This document shows positions 7,445-15,820 of a stretch of 64,000 nucleotides of DNA, piece by piece. The DNA is taken from contig NZ_QLTS01000003.1 in assembly GCF_003269275.1 (NCBI RefSeq), positions 124,001 to 188,000 of the forward strand, given 5' to 3'. This DNA comes from Phascolarctobacterium faecium DSM 14760. Its GTDB lineage: Bacteria; Bacillota; Negativicutes; Acidaminococcales; Acidaminococcaceae. The first letter of the stretch is position 1. Every line of letters begins with the position of its first letter. A program made the translations under genes and the position numbers. The notes under the pieces are model-generated. The model was given only the letters and a program-made list of their open reading frames with translations. It had not been told where the DNA came from and made no database searches.

Positions 7445-8299
7445 TTATTCAACCTCCAAAATCACATTATCGATCAGCCGCGTAGTCCCAAAACGCACTG
7501 CTACTGCCAATAGGCACGAACCGGTAATATCACCTGCAACAGGTTTCAGATCGGGCAGCTCATAAATTTCTACATAGTCAATCTCACTCAACGGCTCTGA
7601 ACCGATCAGCTTGGCAGTTTCAGCTGCAATTCTACTGCTGTCACGCTCACCCTGCTTAAAAAGTTCTTCCGCATAACGCAGGCTTTTTGATAAAATCAAA
7701 CCGGCTGTGCGTTCTTCCTGGCTCAAATAAGTATTACGCGAACTTTTAGCCAAGCCGTCAGCCTCACGTACGATCGGCATAATCCGCAGCTGAACGTTAA
7801 AAAACAGATCTTTGACCATTCGTTTGATAACCTGTACCTGCTGCGCGTCCTTCTGCCCAAAATACGCCCTGTCAGGCTGTGCCAGATTGAACAGCTTGCT
7901 GACAACAGTAGTCACGCCACGAAAATGTATGGGACGGCTGCGGCCGCATAAAACCTTTGTAATATCACCTGTTACCTCTACCCAGGTCATATCGGCACTG
8001 GGATACATTTCTTTAGCCGCAGGGGCAAAAACGATATCGGCCCCCATTTTCCCTGCCAATATACAATCTGCTTCCAAAGTGCGCGGATAGGCTTCCAGAT
8101 CCTCCCCCGGCCCAAACTGTGTCGGATTGACAAAAACACTGACTATCACCAGCTCATTCTCTTTACGTGCGGCAGCAATGAGTGAACCATGCCCTTCATG
8201 CAGAGCCCCCATAGTCGGTACCAGACCGATGCTTTTACCCGCTGCCTTTGCTAAAGCTACCTCTTCCTGTAAATCCGCTGTCGTTTGGCAAAGTTTCAT
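7445..8299 (-). CDS. panC: Pantothenate synthetase (pantoate-beta-alanine ligase)
   Basis: 284 residues from ATG 8299. A longer reading from TTG 8317 would start inside the ribosome-site region and is rejected. It joins pantoate and beta-alanine using ATP. Nucleotidyltransferase-superfamily motifs are present: PTMGALHEGH (HxGH at about 31-34), VNPTQFGPGEDLEAYPR, GQKDAQQVQVI and SSRNTYLS (the KMSKS-like region). It lies 14 bp after panB and abuts panD, completing the beta-alanine branch and ligation within one operon. Confidence 0.95.
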   Translation of the reverse strand: MKLCQTTADLQEEVALAKAAGKSIGLVPTMGALHEGHGSLIAAARKENELVIVSVFVNPTQFGPGEDLEAYPRTLEADCILAGKMGADIVFAPAAKEMYPSADMTWVEVTGDITKVLCGRSRPIHFRGVTTVVSKLFNLAQPDRAYFGQKDAQQVQVIKRMVKDLFFNVQLRIMPIVREADGLAKSSRNTYLSQEERTAGLILSKSLRYAEELFKQGERDSSRIAAETAKLIGSEPLSEIDYVEIYELPDLKPVAGDITGSCLLAVAVRFGTTRLIDNVILEVE

Positions 8300-8313
8300 T
8301 TTAAGGCTTCCTC

Positions 8314-9153
8314 TCAATATAATTTCTCTAAAACTTCATCATCTATTTTAAACGTATGCTCCGGCGCAGGAAAACTGCGCTCCTTAACTTCCCTGATGTA
8401 TTGCTGCACTGCGCTGACAATACTTCCGTGCAGATCGCTGTATTTTTTGGCAAATTTCGGACAGAACCCGTCCGAAAATCCCAGCAGATCATTACAGACC
8501 AGGACCTGCCCATCACAGGAATTTCCGGCGCCGATACCAATAGTTGCCGCTGTTTTCAGTTCAGCAGTCACCTTTGCAGCCAAAGCAGCCGGCACACATT
8601 CCAGCACAATAGCAAAAGCTCCTGCTGCCTCTAACGCTTTAGCATCATCCAGCAATTTCTGCGCTGCGGCTACATCCTTACCCTGCACTTTAAAGCCGCC
8701 CATTTGATTGACAGACTGCGGCGTCAGACCAATGTGTCCGACCACGGGAATGCCTGCGGCAACCATTTTTTGTACCAGTTCACAGATTTCACTGCCGCCT
8801 TCCAGTTTTACTGCCGTGCAGCCAGTTTCCTTTAAAAAGCGGGCCGCATTATAAAGACCGTCAGCAATGCTGGCCTGATAACTCATAAAAGGCATGTCAG
8901 CGACAACCAGTGCCGTCCCGCAGGCGCGCATCACTGCTTTGGTGTGATGAAGCATCTCTTCCATCGTTACGGGCACAGTAGAACCGTAACCCAACATCAC
9001 ATTACCAACAGAATCACCTACCAGAATCATCTCAACACCGGCTTCATTAACATTACGGGCCATCGCAACGTCGTATGCTGTAACCATCGTTATCGGTTCA
9101 CCCTGCTGTTTCATTGCTTTGATAGTCGATGTGGTTATTGCTTTTTTATTCAT
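8314..9153 (-). CDS. panB: 3-methyl-2-oxobutanoate hydroxymethyltransferase
   Basis: 279 residues. It transfers a hydroxymethyl group from methylene-tetrahydrofolate to 2-ketoisovalerate, giving ketopantoate. Conserved features include MVTAYDVAMA near residue 25, the metal-site LVGDSVGNVMLGY (about 42-54), PFMSYQ, KLEGG, GHIGLTPQSVN (about 134-144) and GIGAGNSCDGQVLV. It follows the reductase gene after 18 bp and precedes panC by 14 bp. Ketoisovalerate comes from branched-chain amino-acid metabolism, for which uptake genes lie at 27.7-33.6 kb. Confidence 0.96.
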   Translation of the reverse strand: MNKKAITTSTIKAMKQQGEPITMVTAYDVAMARNVNEAGVEMILVGDSVGNVMLGYGSTVPVTMEEMLHHTKAVMRACGTALVVADMPFMSYQASIADGLYNAARFLKETGCTAVKLEGGSEICELVQKMVAAGIPVVGHIGLTPQSVNQMGGFKVQGKDVAAAQKLLDDAKALEAAGAFAIVLECVPAALAAKVTAELKTAATIGIGAGNSCDGQVLVCNDLLGFSDGFCPKFAKKYSDLHGSIVSAVQQYIREVKERSFPAPEHTFKIDDEVLEKLY

Positions 9154-9171
9154 GGTTTTACTCCTTTACTG

Positions 9172-10044
9172 TCAAGCTTTCAATAGTTCTTGTAAACTTT
9201 TTGCTTTCGCTTCATCGATACTGCCGTTTTCACTCGCCAGACGCACAGTCTGAAGTGCCAGTTCCCGATAAACCAGCTGCAGTTCCTCCGGCAGAATTTT
9301 CAGATGTCCTGCTACAGTGCCTGCATCACCGCGGGCAATCGGCCCGGTCAATGCCTTGCGGGCCAACGGAGTCTGATGCAGATTACTGACAGTCCCATCC
9401 AGCAGCGGCAGCAAAAACTGCAAAGCCCTTGCCTTGTCAGGTGTCCAGCGTTCAAACAGTTGCTGTGCTATCGCAGTTATTGTCACAAGATAATTAGAAC
9501 AAAAACAAGCAGCCGCATGATAGGCACTGCGCTCCGCTTCAGGAACTCTGAATGGATATGCCTGAAGCGCTTCGGCCAGATAACAGGCAGCTTGCTGTGC
9601 TTCATTATCACCATCAACAGCCATGCCGATATCTTTAAATCTGGCACTGCCTCCGGCAAAGCTCTGCAATGGATGCAGACTGCCGCAGTGAATCCCCAAG
9701 GCAGAAAGCGCCGCCAAAGGGTCCAAACCCAAAGAACCGCTGCAATGCAGGCACACCTTCTTTGACAGAATATCCCTACGCCCGGCAGTACCTACTTCCG
9801 CAGCCAGTGTTTCAGCTGCTGCCGCGATCTGCCCGTCCGGAACTGCCAGCAAAACTACATCAGCAGCCGCCAGCACCTCTGCCCCGACTGAAGTAATCTG
9901 AAAGTCACCCATGCCCGCCAGCCTCGCACAACTTTTCGGCGATCGACCCGCTTTGACGCTGACTACCTGTAAAGCAGCAGTTACTGCACAGGCTTTCAAA
10001 AAAGCACTGCCAACCTTACCCAGCCCAATGATGCCTATTTTCAT
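9172..10044 (-). CDS. Rossmann-fold DUF2520 reductase of the pan operon (probable PanG-type ketopantoate reductase)
   Basis: 290 residues from ATG 10044, which has GGGAGGG ahead of it. A longer reading from 10080 lacks a ribosome site. The N-terminal NAD(P)-binding motif is MKIGIIGLGKVGSAFLKAC, followed by AADVVLLAVPDGQIA (about 80). A helical C-terminal domain has the DUF2520 features HCGSLHPLQSFAGG and YHAAACFCSNYLV. As first gene of a panBCD operon with no PanE in view, it is positioned to reduce ketopantoate to pantoate. A family of alternative ketopantoate reductases (PanG) of this type has been described in Francisella and some Firmicutes. Domain assignment is firm; the reaction is inferred. 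Confidence 0.8.
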   Translation of the reverse strand: MKIGIIGLGKVGSAFLKACAVTAALQVVSVKAGRSPKSCARLAGMGDFQITSVGAEVLAAADVVLLAVPDGQIAAAAETLAAEVGTAGRRDILSKKVCLHCSGSLGLDPLAALSALGIHCGSLHPLQSFAGGSARFKDIGMAVDGDNEAQQAACYLAEALQAYPFRVPEAERSAYHAAACFCSNYLVTITAIAQQLFERWTPDKARALQFLLPLLDGTVSNLHQTPLARKALTGPIARGDAGTVAGHLKILPEELQLVYRELALQTVRLASENGSIDEAKAKSLQELLKA

Positions 10045-10086
10045 GGTTCCCTCCCTTTCTTCGCTTGAGAGCATAACCAAGGCAGT

Positions 10087-10119
10087 AAAATAAAAAACGC
10101 ACTCCCGCCGGGAGCGCGC
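10087..10119 (-). terminator. Intrinsic terminator within the pan operon leader
   Basis: Minus-strand 9-bp GC-rich stem CGCGCTCCC / GGGAGTGCG with a 3-nt loop, followed by TTTTTTATTTT. It lies about 43 bp before the reductase start, so it either attenuates the pan operon or ends a separate small RNA. Confidence 0.8.
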
Positions 10120-10262
10120 AAAAATACTTATAAAAAGGCCTTGTTATTGCGTCTCGTCCCGGTCATTACTGATCCAAGCGATTAATGACTGATTTTAAAT
10201 TAAGACCTGCGGCTTATGGTACAGCTCACAAAGATACTGCCCGGCCATTTATGGTCACCGCT
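10120..10262 (-). ncRNA. Candidate structured leader or small RNA upstream of the pan operon
   Basis: A transcript starting near 10256 from the promoter at 10263-10292 and ending at the terminator at 10087-10119 would be about 165 nt with no credible ORF. It contains a perfect GTCATTA/TAATGAC stem (about 10163-10190) with a 14-nt loop and several GC-rich blocks (GGCCGGG, CCGGGACGAG, AAGGCC). No TPP, FMN, SAM, THF, T-box, c-di-GMP or ZTP consensus was recognised. It may be an uncharacterised attenuator responding to a pantothenate-pathway signal, or an independent sRNA. No decision is possible from sequence alone. Confidence 0.4.
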
Positions 10263-10292
10263 ATAATAGCACAAGCACTCCGGCCTTGACAA
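10263..10292 (-). promoter_or_regulatory. Promoter of the pan leader
   Basis: Minus-strand TTGTCA (10292-10287), 18-bp spacer, TATTAT (10268-10263). Confidence 0.55.
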
Positions 10293-10459
10293 GCGTTTTT
10301 TACCTTACTTTACAAAAAAACCTTTCTTTCGGTCCCTGCCTGTATATTTTGTAAAAAGCACCGTGGAAACACAGCGTACTCATGATATCACCCACTTTAA
10401 AATTCCTGTTGTTTTTCATTCTTTCATGCTATACTGAAAGAAAAAAGGAGGTCTTTGTT

Positions 10460-10666
10460 ATGCCCTACGTAAATATTAAAATCACCCGTGAAGGCAACGT
10501 GACACCAGAGCAAAAACAAGCCCTGATAGAAGGTGCTACCAATCTGCTGCACGACGTGCTCGGTAAAAACAAAAAGACTACTGTTGTCGTTATCGATGAA
10601 GTCGATACTGATAATTGGGGCATCGGAGGCATTTCTGTTACCGAGATCCGGAAAAGAAACAACTAA
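10460..10666 (+). CDS. 4-oxalocrotonate tautomerase family protein
   Basis: 68 residues from ATG 10460, set by AAGGAGG 7 bases upstream. After removal of Met the protein begins with Pro (MPYVNIKITREG), the catalytic general base of tautomerases. The domain continues with VTPEQKQALIEGATNLLHDVL, VVVIDEVDTDNWGIGG and a short basic tail, matching the ~62-residue single-domain 4-OT subunits that form hexamers. The substrate is unknown, as for most short 4-OT homologues. It stands alone, closed by its own terminator. Confidence 0.88.
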   Translation: MPYVNIKITREGNVTPEQKQALIEGATNLLHDVLGKNKKTTVVVIDEVDTDNWGIGGISVTEIRKRNN

Positions 10667-10678
10667 AAGCACTATTTT

Positions 10679-10713
10679 AACGCCGTTATCTAAATGATAA
10701 CGGCGTTTTTTAT
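10679..10713 (+). terminator. Terminator of the tautomerase gene
   Basis: Perfect 12-bp stem AACGCCGTTATC / GATAACGGCGTT with a 5-nt loop and a six-T tail. Confidence 0.88.
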
Positions 10714-10926
10714 ATTTCTTTATTTTATTCATTTGCAGACTAATATTAGTCTGCATTTTAATTTCTAATTTTTCAGTTTTATTCTTAATATTTTAAATAC
10801 AGCCGACTTTTTATCAGCTATTGTAATTTCAAATTACCCAGAGTAATACCCTGCGCTTTCTTCTAAAAACACAGTATTATTTCCTTTTCCTCGATTAAAC
10901 TGTATAGATATATAATCTATAAATGC
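10714..10926. other. AT-rich intergenic stretch upstream of the autotransporter
   Basis: About 210 bp, strongly AT-rich, with no credible ORF on either strand. It holds a small ATTAGTCTGC/GCAGACTAATA-type inverted repeat at about 10734-10756, of unclear role, and otherwise leads into the promoter at 10927. Confidence 0.4.
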
Positions 10927-10956
10927 TTGACACAGTACATTTTTACAAAATATAAT
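10927..10956 (+). promoter_or_regulatory. Promoter of the autotransporter gene
   Basis: Consensus TTGACA (10927-10932), 18-bp spacer, consensus TATAAT (10951-10956). An AT-rich leader of about 85 nt follows, with AAGGAGGA at 11034-11041 ahead of the ATG. Confidence 0.8.
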
Positions 10957-11048
10957 TATTTTAACTTATAGGATTTAAAATTCTTTATTGCAATAATTAT
11001 TTTATTATTTTTATCTTCTATTGTTTTATTCTTAAGGAGGACCCAATT

Positions 11049-14000
11049 ATGTACAGCAACAAGAAACGTCAAGCAATACTTTTGGCGCTCCTTGCAGCGC
11101 ACTGCACCTTTTACGGAACTAACGTAATGGCTGCACCGGTACCTGTTACAGACGGCAAATACACTGCAGATGGCACAGACACTTATGATCCTATCACACA
11201 TACCGATACTATCAACAGTATCAAAGTTTCTAATGGCGCTCAGGTTTCTGTCACCGCCGGTGCAACAACCGTCAACGGTGTAAACAGCAGCGAATCCCTC
11301 ACCGCCAGCAGCGGCGGTCAGCTTACTGTTAATGGCAGTTTAAATGCCACGGTCGGTTTAGGCGATACCTATTCTACAGGAGTAGGTTATTCTGGAATTG
11401 TTGCTAACGGCAGCGGCAGTAAAATAATCCTCAGCGGTACCGATAATTCTATTACCTCCAAATCCACAAACTATAAAAATTCTGAATCAGCATTTTTTGC
11501 TTACAACAATGGTGAAATACATGTAACCGGTGACACGACAACTGTCAAAGTAAGTCAGAGCCGCATTGTAGCCGCTCAGGATGGAGCTTCTATAACTTTT
11601 TCCAATGGTAAAAGCGATGACCAGTCAGCCTTATTTAAAGCAGCAAGCAGCAGTCAGCGCTGGATGGTAGTTGCCAACGGGACAGGGAGAATCAATTTTG
11701 ACCGAGTGGAAATAGACGGAACCGGCTACAGCAATGGCAGAATGTTCTTAGCCAACGGCGATCCTGCTAAAGACATTAACGAACAGGCTAAAATAACTTT
11801 TCTTGGAGGCAGCTTCAATAGAAATGACGGTGCCGGCAGACCAGGAGCTACGGCACTGGAAACAGGCAATTTCGGGCAGATAGAAGTACTTGGCTATGAG
11901 GGCGGTGAGCTTGATATCCGTACAGGAGGCAATCACGAATCCGGTATTATCGCTATTGGCGGCGGCAGAATAGATATCAACAGTACTCAAAGCAGTAATT
12001 TCAAAACTACTATCGAAACCAGCGGGCGCAATCATCAACATGGTATTGTTATCGGTACTCTGGCTGCAACAAATCAAGCTGCAGAAAAACATCTGGGAAG
12101 TAAATACGGATCATCGGAGGTCAACCTCTATGGTACTGCAGATATAAAAGTAGATCATGAAAAAGCTTATGGCATCAAAATAGCAGGAGATGGGGCTGGA
12201 TTCAATATGTTTGCTGTCGATGGACAGCTTGAACGCAGTAAGATCCACGCCAGCTCCACAGCCGTAAAATATTCTTCAGCTCTGGGCAACTCCACTGATA
12301 AGACCGGTAATAATATGGATGCCGGTAAGCAAATAATCCATTTGGAAAATACTGATATCACTAATGACGGAGTTGCCAGCACCAGTGACAGTGACGGTGT
12401 CTATACCGGCCACCTGATACAGATAGGTTCACATGGCCAGGAAATAACCACTGACGGGCATCAACGTGCCAGCAATCCTGGCGGTACTAATTACAGTGAC
12501 ATTATCAATGTCGCGGATGCAGTCAAGGACGCTACTTTAAACTTGGTAAACAGTACAGCAACCGCTCATGATTCCAGTAATAAAGACTTGATCCATATTA
12601 CCTATGGCGGTCAAACGACAACTAATCCGGATCTTGTTGCCAGTAATATTACTGTCAATACTTCTAAAAACACTGTTCTGAACGGTGCTATTTTTACAGA
12701 TTATACAATAGACAGTACCGGTAAAAGCAGCAGGCTTGATCTTGCTCTGACGGATAACAGTACCTGGAATATGACCCAAAACGCTTCTGCAAAAAATTTA
12801 TGGCAGGGATCTGAAGCAGAAGGCAACTTTGTTACTGATCTGTCCCTGAATAATTCAGTTATTAAATTTGGTCATCTGGACTGGAACAACGATAATGAAC
12901 TTCTCGAAGCTCAAAAGGCTGAAAATTTCAAAAATTTATATGTGGCGGGAAACTACAGCGGCGACAATGGCCAGCTGCATATGAATGTCGTCTTGGGCAA
13001 AGACGATTCTGCAACTGATAAAATGATCGTCGGCGGTGACACTTCAGGCACAACCTATATCAATTTTAAAAATATCGGTGGTAGTGGCGCACAGACCGCT
13101 CAGGGTATCAAGGTCATTGAAGTTCTCGGGAATTCTGATGGTAATTTCATCAAGTCTAATCCCCTGGTCGGTGGCTTATATGAATATTCACTCGTCAAAG
13201 GCGGCAATCAAGGTACTGAAAGTGATTGGTACTTAACATCCTATGCGCCTACTACTGCCCCTGTCTATCGTCCTGAAACAGGTTCATATCTGGGAAACAT
13301 GGCCTTAGCCGGTTCTATGTTCGATCTCCGCCTTTATGATCGTGAAACGCATCTGCAGCATCAAAACAATCAGGAAGATGCCCCTAATATCTGGATCATA
13401 AACAACTATACCCGTACGAAACAGGATTTCAGCAACGATCAGATCCACGGTAATGCCAATCTATACAAACTGCGCATGGGCACTGATCTTTATAATGAAG
13501 TCAGTGATAAAGGTGAACAGCAGCTGTTCGGCATAATGGCAGCTTATGGCAATGGCAGCCAGACGACTTCAGCCAGTTTCGCCAACCGTGATTCCAAAGG
13601 TTCTGTCGATGGATTTTTATTAGGTGTCTATGGCAGCTGGTTTGAAAACGCACATGACAGAAGCGGCTGGTATGCTGATACCTGGTTCCAATATGGCTGG
13701 TTTGATAACGAAGTCAATGGTGCCGGACTAAGCAAAGAAAGCTATGATACCAACGGCTGGGGACTTTCGGCAGAAATCGGTAAATCCATAAATTACAAAG
13801 AAACAGATCGGCGTACTTATTCTTGGCAGCCTAAGCTTCAGCTTACCTATACCAAGCTTAATAATGATACGTATACTGAAAATAATGACAGTACTATCGC
13901 TTTTGGCAATGAAGCCAATCTTCAAACACGTTTGGGACTGCGTTGGTTAAGTGAACAGAATACAGCTTCGACAAAAAAAGATTCTTTCTTTGCCGAGGTA

Positions 14001-14210
14001 AACTGGCTCCACAATTCTAATAATTACACTATTTCTTCTCTTGGTGACAGTGTTTCTCAAGACGGTAACAAAAATCTTGGCGAACTTCGTCTCGGTTATG
14101 AAAAAGAATTCAATAAAGACTGGTTCATCTCTGCTGATCTCAGCGGACGTTTTGGCAGTAATTCTTACAGTTCTTTCCAAGGCATGCTGTCTTTGGAGTA
14201 TCTATTCTAA
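11049..14210 (+). CDS. Type Va autotransporter (pertactin-like passenger plus outer-membrane beta-barrel)
   Basis: 1053 residues. The N-terminal signal peptide runs to about residue 29 (basic MYSNKKRQ, a hydrophobic core, cleavage near NVMAA). The passenger (about 30-740) is rich in Gly, Ser, Thr, Asn and short beta-helix-like repeats. It ends in a pertactin-type block with IKVIEVLGNSDGNFI and the tryptophan-containing SDWYLTS. The C-terminal ~290 residues form an autotransporter barrel with alternating aromatic strands, ending in SLEYLF with the terminal Phe recognised by the outer-membrane BAM machinery. No cysteine occurs after the signal peptide. It shows that the host has an outer membrane. 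The passenger has no recognisable enzymatic motif; adhesion is likely but unproven. Confidence 0.93.
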   Translation: MYSNKKRQAILLALLAAHCTFYGTNVMAAPVPVTDGKYTADGTDTYDPITHTDTINSIKVSNGAQVSVTAGATTVNGVNSSESLTASSGGQLTVNGSLNATVGLGDTYSTGVGYSGIVANGSGSKIILSGTDNSITSKSTNYKNSESAFFAYNNGEIHVTGDTTTVKVSQSRIVAAQDGASITFSNGKSDDQSALFKAASSSQRWMVVANGTGRINFDRVEIDGTGYSNGRMFLANGDPAKDINEQAKITFLGGSFNRNDGAGRPGATALETGNFGQIEVLGYEGGELDIRTGGNHESGIIAIGGGRIDINSTQSSNFKTTIETSGRNHQHGIVIGTLAATNQAAEKHLGSKYGSSEVNLYGTADIKVDHEKAYGIKIAGDGAGFNMFAVDGQLERSKIHASSTAVKYSSALGNSTDKTGNNMDAGKQIIHLENTDITNDGVASTSDSDGVYTGHLIQIGSHGQEITTDGHQRASNPGGTNYSDIINVADAVKDATLNLVNSTATAHDSSNKDLIHITYGGQTTTNPDLVASNITVNTSKNTVLNGAIFTDYTIDSTGKSSRLDLALTDNSTWNMTQNASAKNLWQGSEAEGNFVTDLSLNNSVIKFGHLDWNNDNELLEAQKAENFKNLYVAGNYSGDNGQLHMNVVLGKDDSATDKMIVGGDTSGTTYINFKNIGGSGAQTAQGIKVIEVLGNSDGNFIKSNPLVGGLYEYSLVKGGNQGTESDWYLTSYAPTTAPVYRPETGSYLGNMALAGSMFDLRLYDRETHLQHQNNQEDAPNIWIINNYTRTKQDFSNDQIHGNANLYKLRMGTDLYNEVSDKGEQQLFGIMAAYGNGSQTTSASFANRDSKGSVDGFLLGVYGSWFENAHDRSGWYADTWFQYGWFDNEVNGAGLSKESYDTNGWGLSAEIGKSINYKETDRRTYSWQPKLQLTYTKLNNDTYTENNDSTIAFGNEANLQTRLGLRWLSEQNTASTKKDSFFAEVNWLHNSNNYTISSLGDSVSQDGNKNLGELRLGYEKEFNKDWFISADLSGRFGSNSYSSFQGMLSLEYLF

Positions 14211-14247
14211 AAAGAAAAACTCCCGGTTTTCCGGGAGTTTTTCTTTT
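14211..14247. terminator. Bidirectional terminator between autotransporter and MATE genes
   Basis: 12-bp stem AAAAACTCCCGG / CCGGGAGTTTTT with a TTTT loop and T runs on both sides, between convergent genes. Confidence 0.88.
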
Positions 14248-15605
14248 TAGCCGTTTATACCAGCATGCTGTTTATATGAATCCTCCAGCAGCCTGATGAA
14301 ATAATGATAACTCGCAAAGAGAAATAACGACGAACCCAGCCAGGCAATCGGACTGGCGTAACAAATGCCGCTGTAACCAAAATATTCGGTCAGATATACT
14401 GCGGCAGAAGTACGCAGTATCAGCTCTACGATACCGCTGAACATAGGTATCATCGCAATACCCATACCCTGTACGGCATTACGATAGATAAAAATCTGAC
14501 TGAGGAAAAAATAAAACGGCACGCTGAGATGCAGATACTGCTGCGCCTGCGATAAAACCTGTTCATTAGCTTCGCTGATAAAAATACTGATCATTTCGCG
14601 GCCGAAGAAATACATAATAACAGCGGCAAATAAACTAAAACACAGAGCCAGCAACGAACATTTTTTTACACCCTCGCGGATCCTATCAAACCGATGAGCG
14701 CCAAAATTCTGCGCGCTGAAAACCGCCATCGACAAGCCAAAAGAAATCATCGGCTGCAATGCCAGCTGTTCGATCCGCATTGCGGAAGTGAAAGCTGCGA
14801 TCGCAGTCGGACCGAACTTATTACAAACAGCCTGAATGAAAATCATACCAAGCCCCAACACTGAAAACTGCACCGCCATTGGCAGGCCCATACGCAGATG
14901 CTCCCAGGCAAAATTCCAGTCAAAATGCCAGTCCTGCTTTTGCAGACGCAGGATCGGAAATTTTTTGACAATATAAACAATACACAGCAGCGCGGAAAAG
15001 CCCTGCGCAATAACCAACGCTACTGCTGAACCAGGCACGCCCCAGCCGAACTGAATAATAAACAGCAGCGCCAGAAAAATATTCAGGATCGTTGCGATAA
15101 TCAAAAAATATAACGGTGTTTTACTGTCGCCCAGAGAACGCAAAATGCCTGCCAGAAGATTATATCCCATCATGGCGATAATACCATGACTGATGATCAA
15201 AACATAACTTTTAGCATCTTCAAACAACTCCTCAGGAACGTTCATCGCCGCTAAAGCCGGATCAAGGGCAAATGTTGCTATAAGCATCATTATCAAAACA
15301 AAAAACAAACTCAGCATCGTGCTCATCGCCACACTGCGGCGCACACCGTCAAGATCACCGGCGCCGTACCGCTGGCCCGTAACCACCGTGAACCCATTAG
15401 ACAAACCCATCGTCAGCACAACCAGCATCATGAACAGAGGCGCTGTAGCCCCAACTGCCGCCAGTGCGTTGACCCCTATCGTCCGTCCTACAATGATGAT
15501 ATCTGCTATATTATATAATTGCTGAAAGACATTACCTATCAAAAGCGGTACCATAAAAGGAAGGATCAGCTTCAGCGGATCTCCCTCTGTCATATTCCTT
15601 ACCAT
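14247..15605 (-). CDS. MATE family multidrug/Na+ antiporter
   Basis: 452 residues from ATG 15605, with GGGTGGTG upstream. About 12 membrane segments arranged as two six-helix halves can be followed in the sequence. The start MTEGDPLKLILPFMVPLLIG and the following NVFQQLYNIADIIIVGR are typical of the MepA/DinF-like MATE branch, which exports cationic drugs or metabolites using Na+ or H+. The promoter is followed by a perfect 16-bp palindrome just upstream of the start, implying repression by a dimeric regulator, although no regulator gene adjoins it. The substrate is unknown. Confidence 0.92.
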   Translation of the reverse strand: MVRNMTEGDPLKLILPFMVPLLIGNVFQQLYNIADIIIVGRTIGVNALAAVGATAPLFMMLVVLTMGLSNGFTVVTGQRYGAGDLDGVRRSVAMSTMLSLFFVLIMMLIATFALDPALAAMNVPEELFEDAKSYVLIISHGIIAMMGYNLLAGILRSLGDSKTPLYFLIIATILNIFLALLFIIQFGWGVPGSAVALVIAQGFSALLCIVYIVKKFPILRLQKQDWHFDWNFAWEHLRMGLPMAVQFSVLGLGMIFIQAVCNKFGPTAIAAFTSAMRIEQLALQPMISFGLSMAVFSAQNFGAHRFDRIREGVKKCSLLALCFSLFAAVIMYFFGREMISIFISEANEQVLSQAQQYLHLSVPFYFFLSQIFIYRNAVQGMGIAMIPMFSGIVELILRTSAAVYLTEYFGYSGICYASPIAWLGSSLFLFASYHYFIRLLEDSYKQHAGING

Positions 15606-15627
15606 AAAAACACCACCCAACCATTTC

Positions 15628-15643
15628 CTGACTGATCAGTCAG
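15628..15643. promoter_or_regulatory. 16-bp perfect palindrome, probable operator of the MATE gene
   Basis: CTGACTGATCAGTCAG is an exact palindrome between the -10 element and the start codon. Its length and TGACTGATCAGTCA core resemble operators of TetR-family repressors. Confidence 0.6.
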
Positions 15644-15649
15644 AGCTTA

Positions 15650-15678
15650 ATTTTAACATTTATTTCAAATATTTGCAA
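15650..15678 (-). promoter_or_regulatory. Promoter of the MATE gene
   Basis: Minus-strand TTGCAA (15678-15673), 17-bp spacer, TAAAAT (15655-15650). The palindrome lies immediately downstream, around +1 to +20. Confidence 0.55.
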
Positions 15679-15788
15679 TTCATCTTCAGGATGAATTCAC
15701 AAATAAATCAAATCTCTTTTTTTACTGATTCAAATATCTTAACAAGACAAATTTTTTTCTGTCAATTCACTGCCTCTTCAAACAATAA

Positions 15789-15815
15789 AAAAGGACGCCG
15801 CAGCGTCCTTTTTAT
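15789..15815 (-). terminator. Terminator of the PHP-FAH operon
   Basis: 9-bp stem AAAGGACGC / GCGTCCTTT with a CGCA loop and flanking A/T runs, directly after the leftward FAH-family gene. Confidence 0.85.
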
Positions 15816-15820
15816 TTATT

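Noticed and set aside
15661-15815. Possible rightward small ORF downstream of the MATE promoter
   Set aside because: Composition is unlike protein, and it runs into the terminator of the convergent operon.
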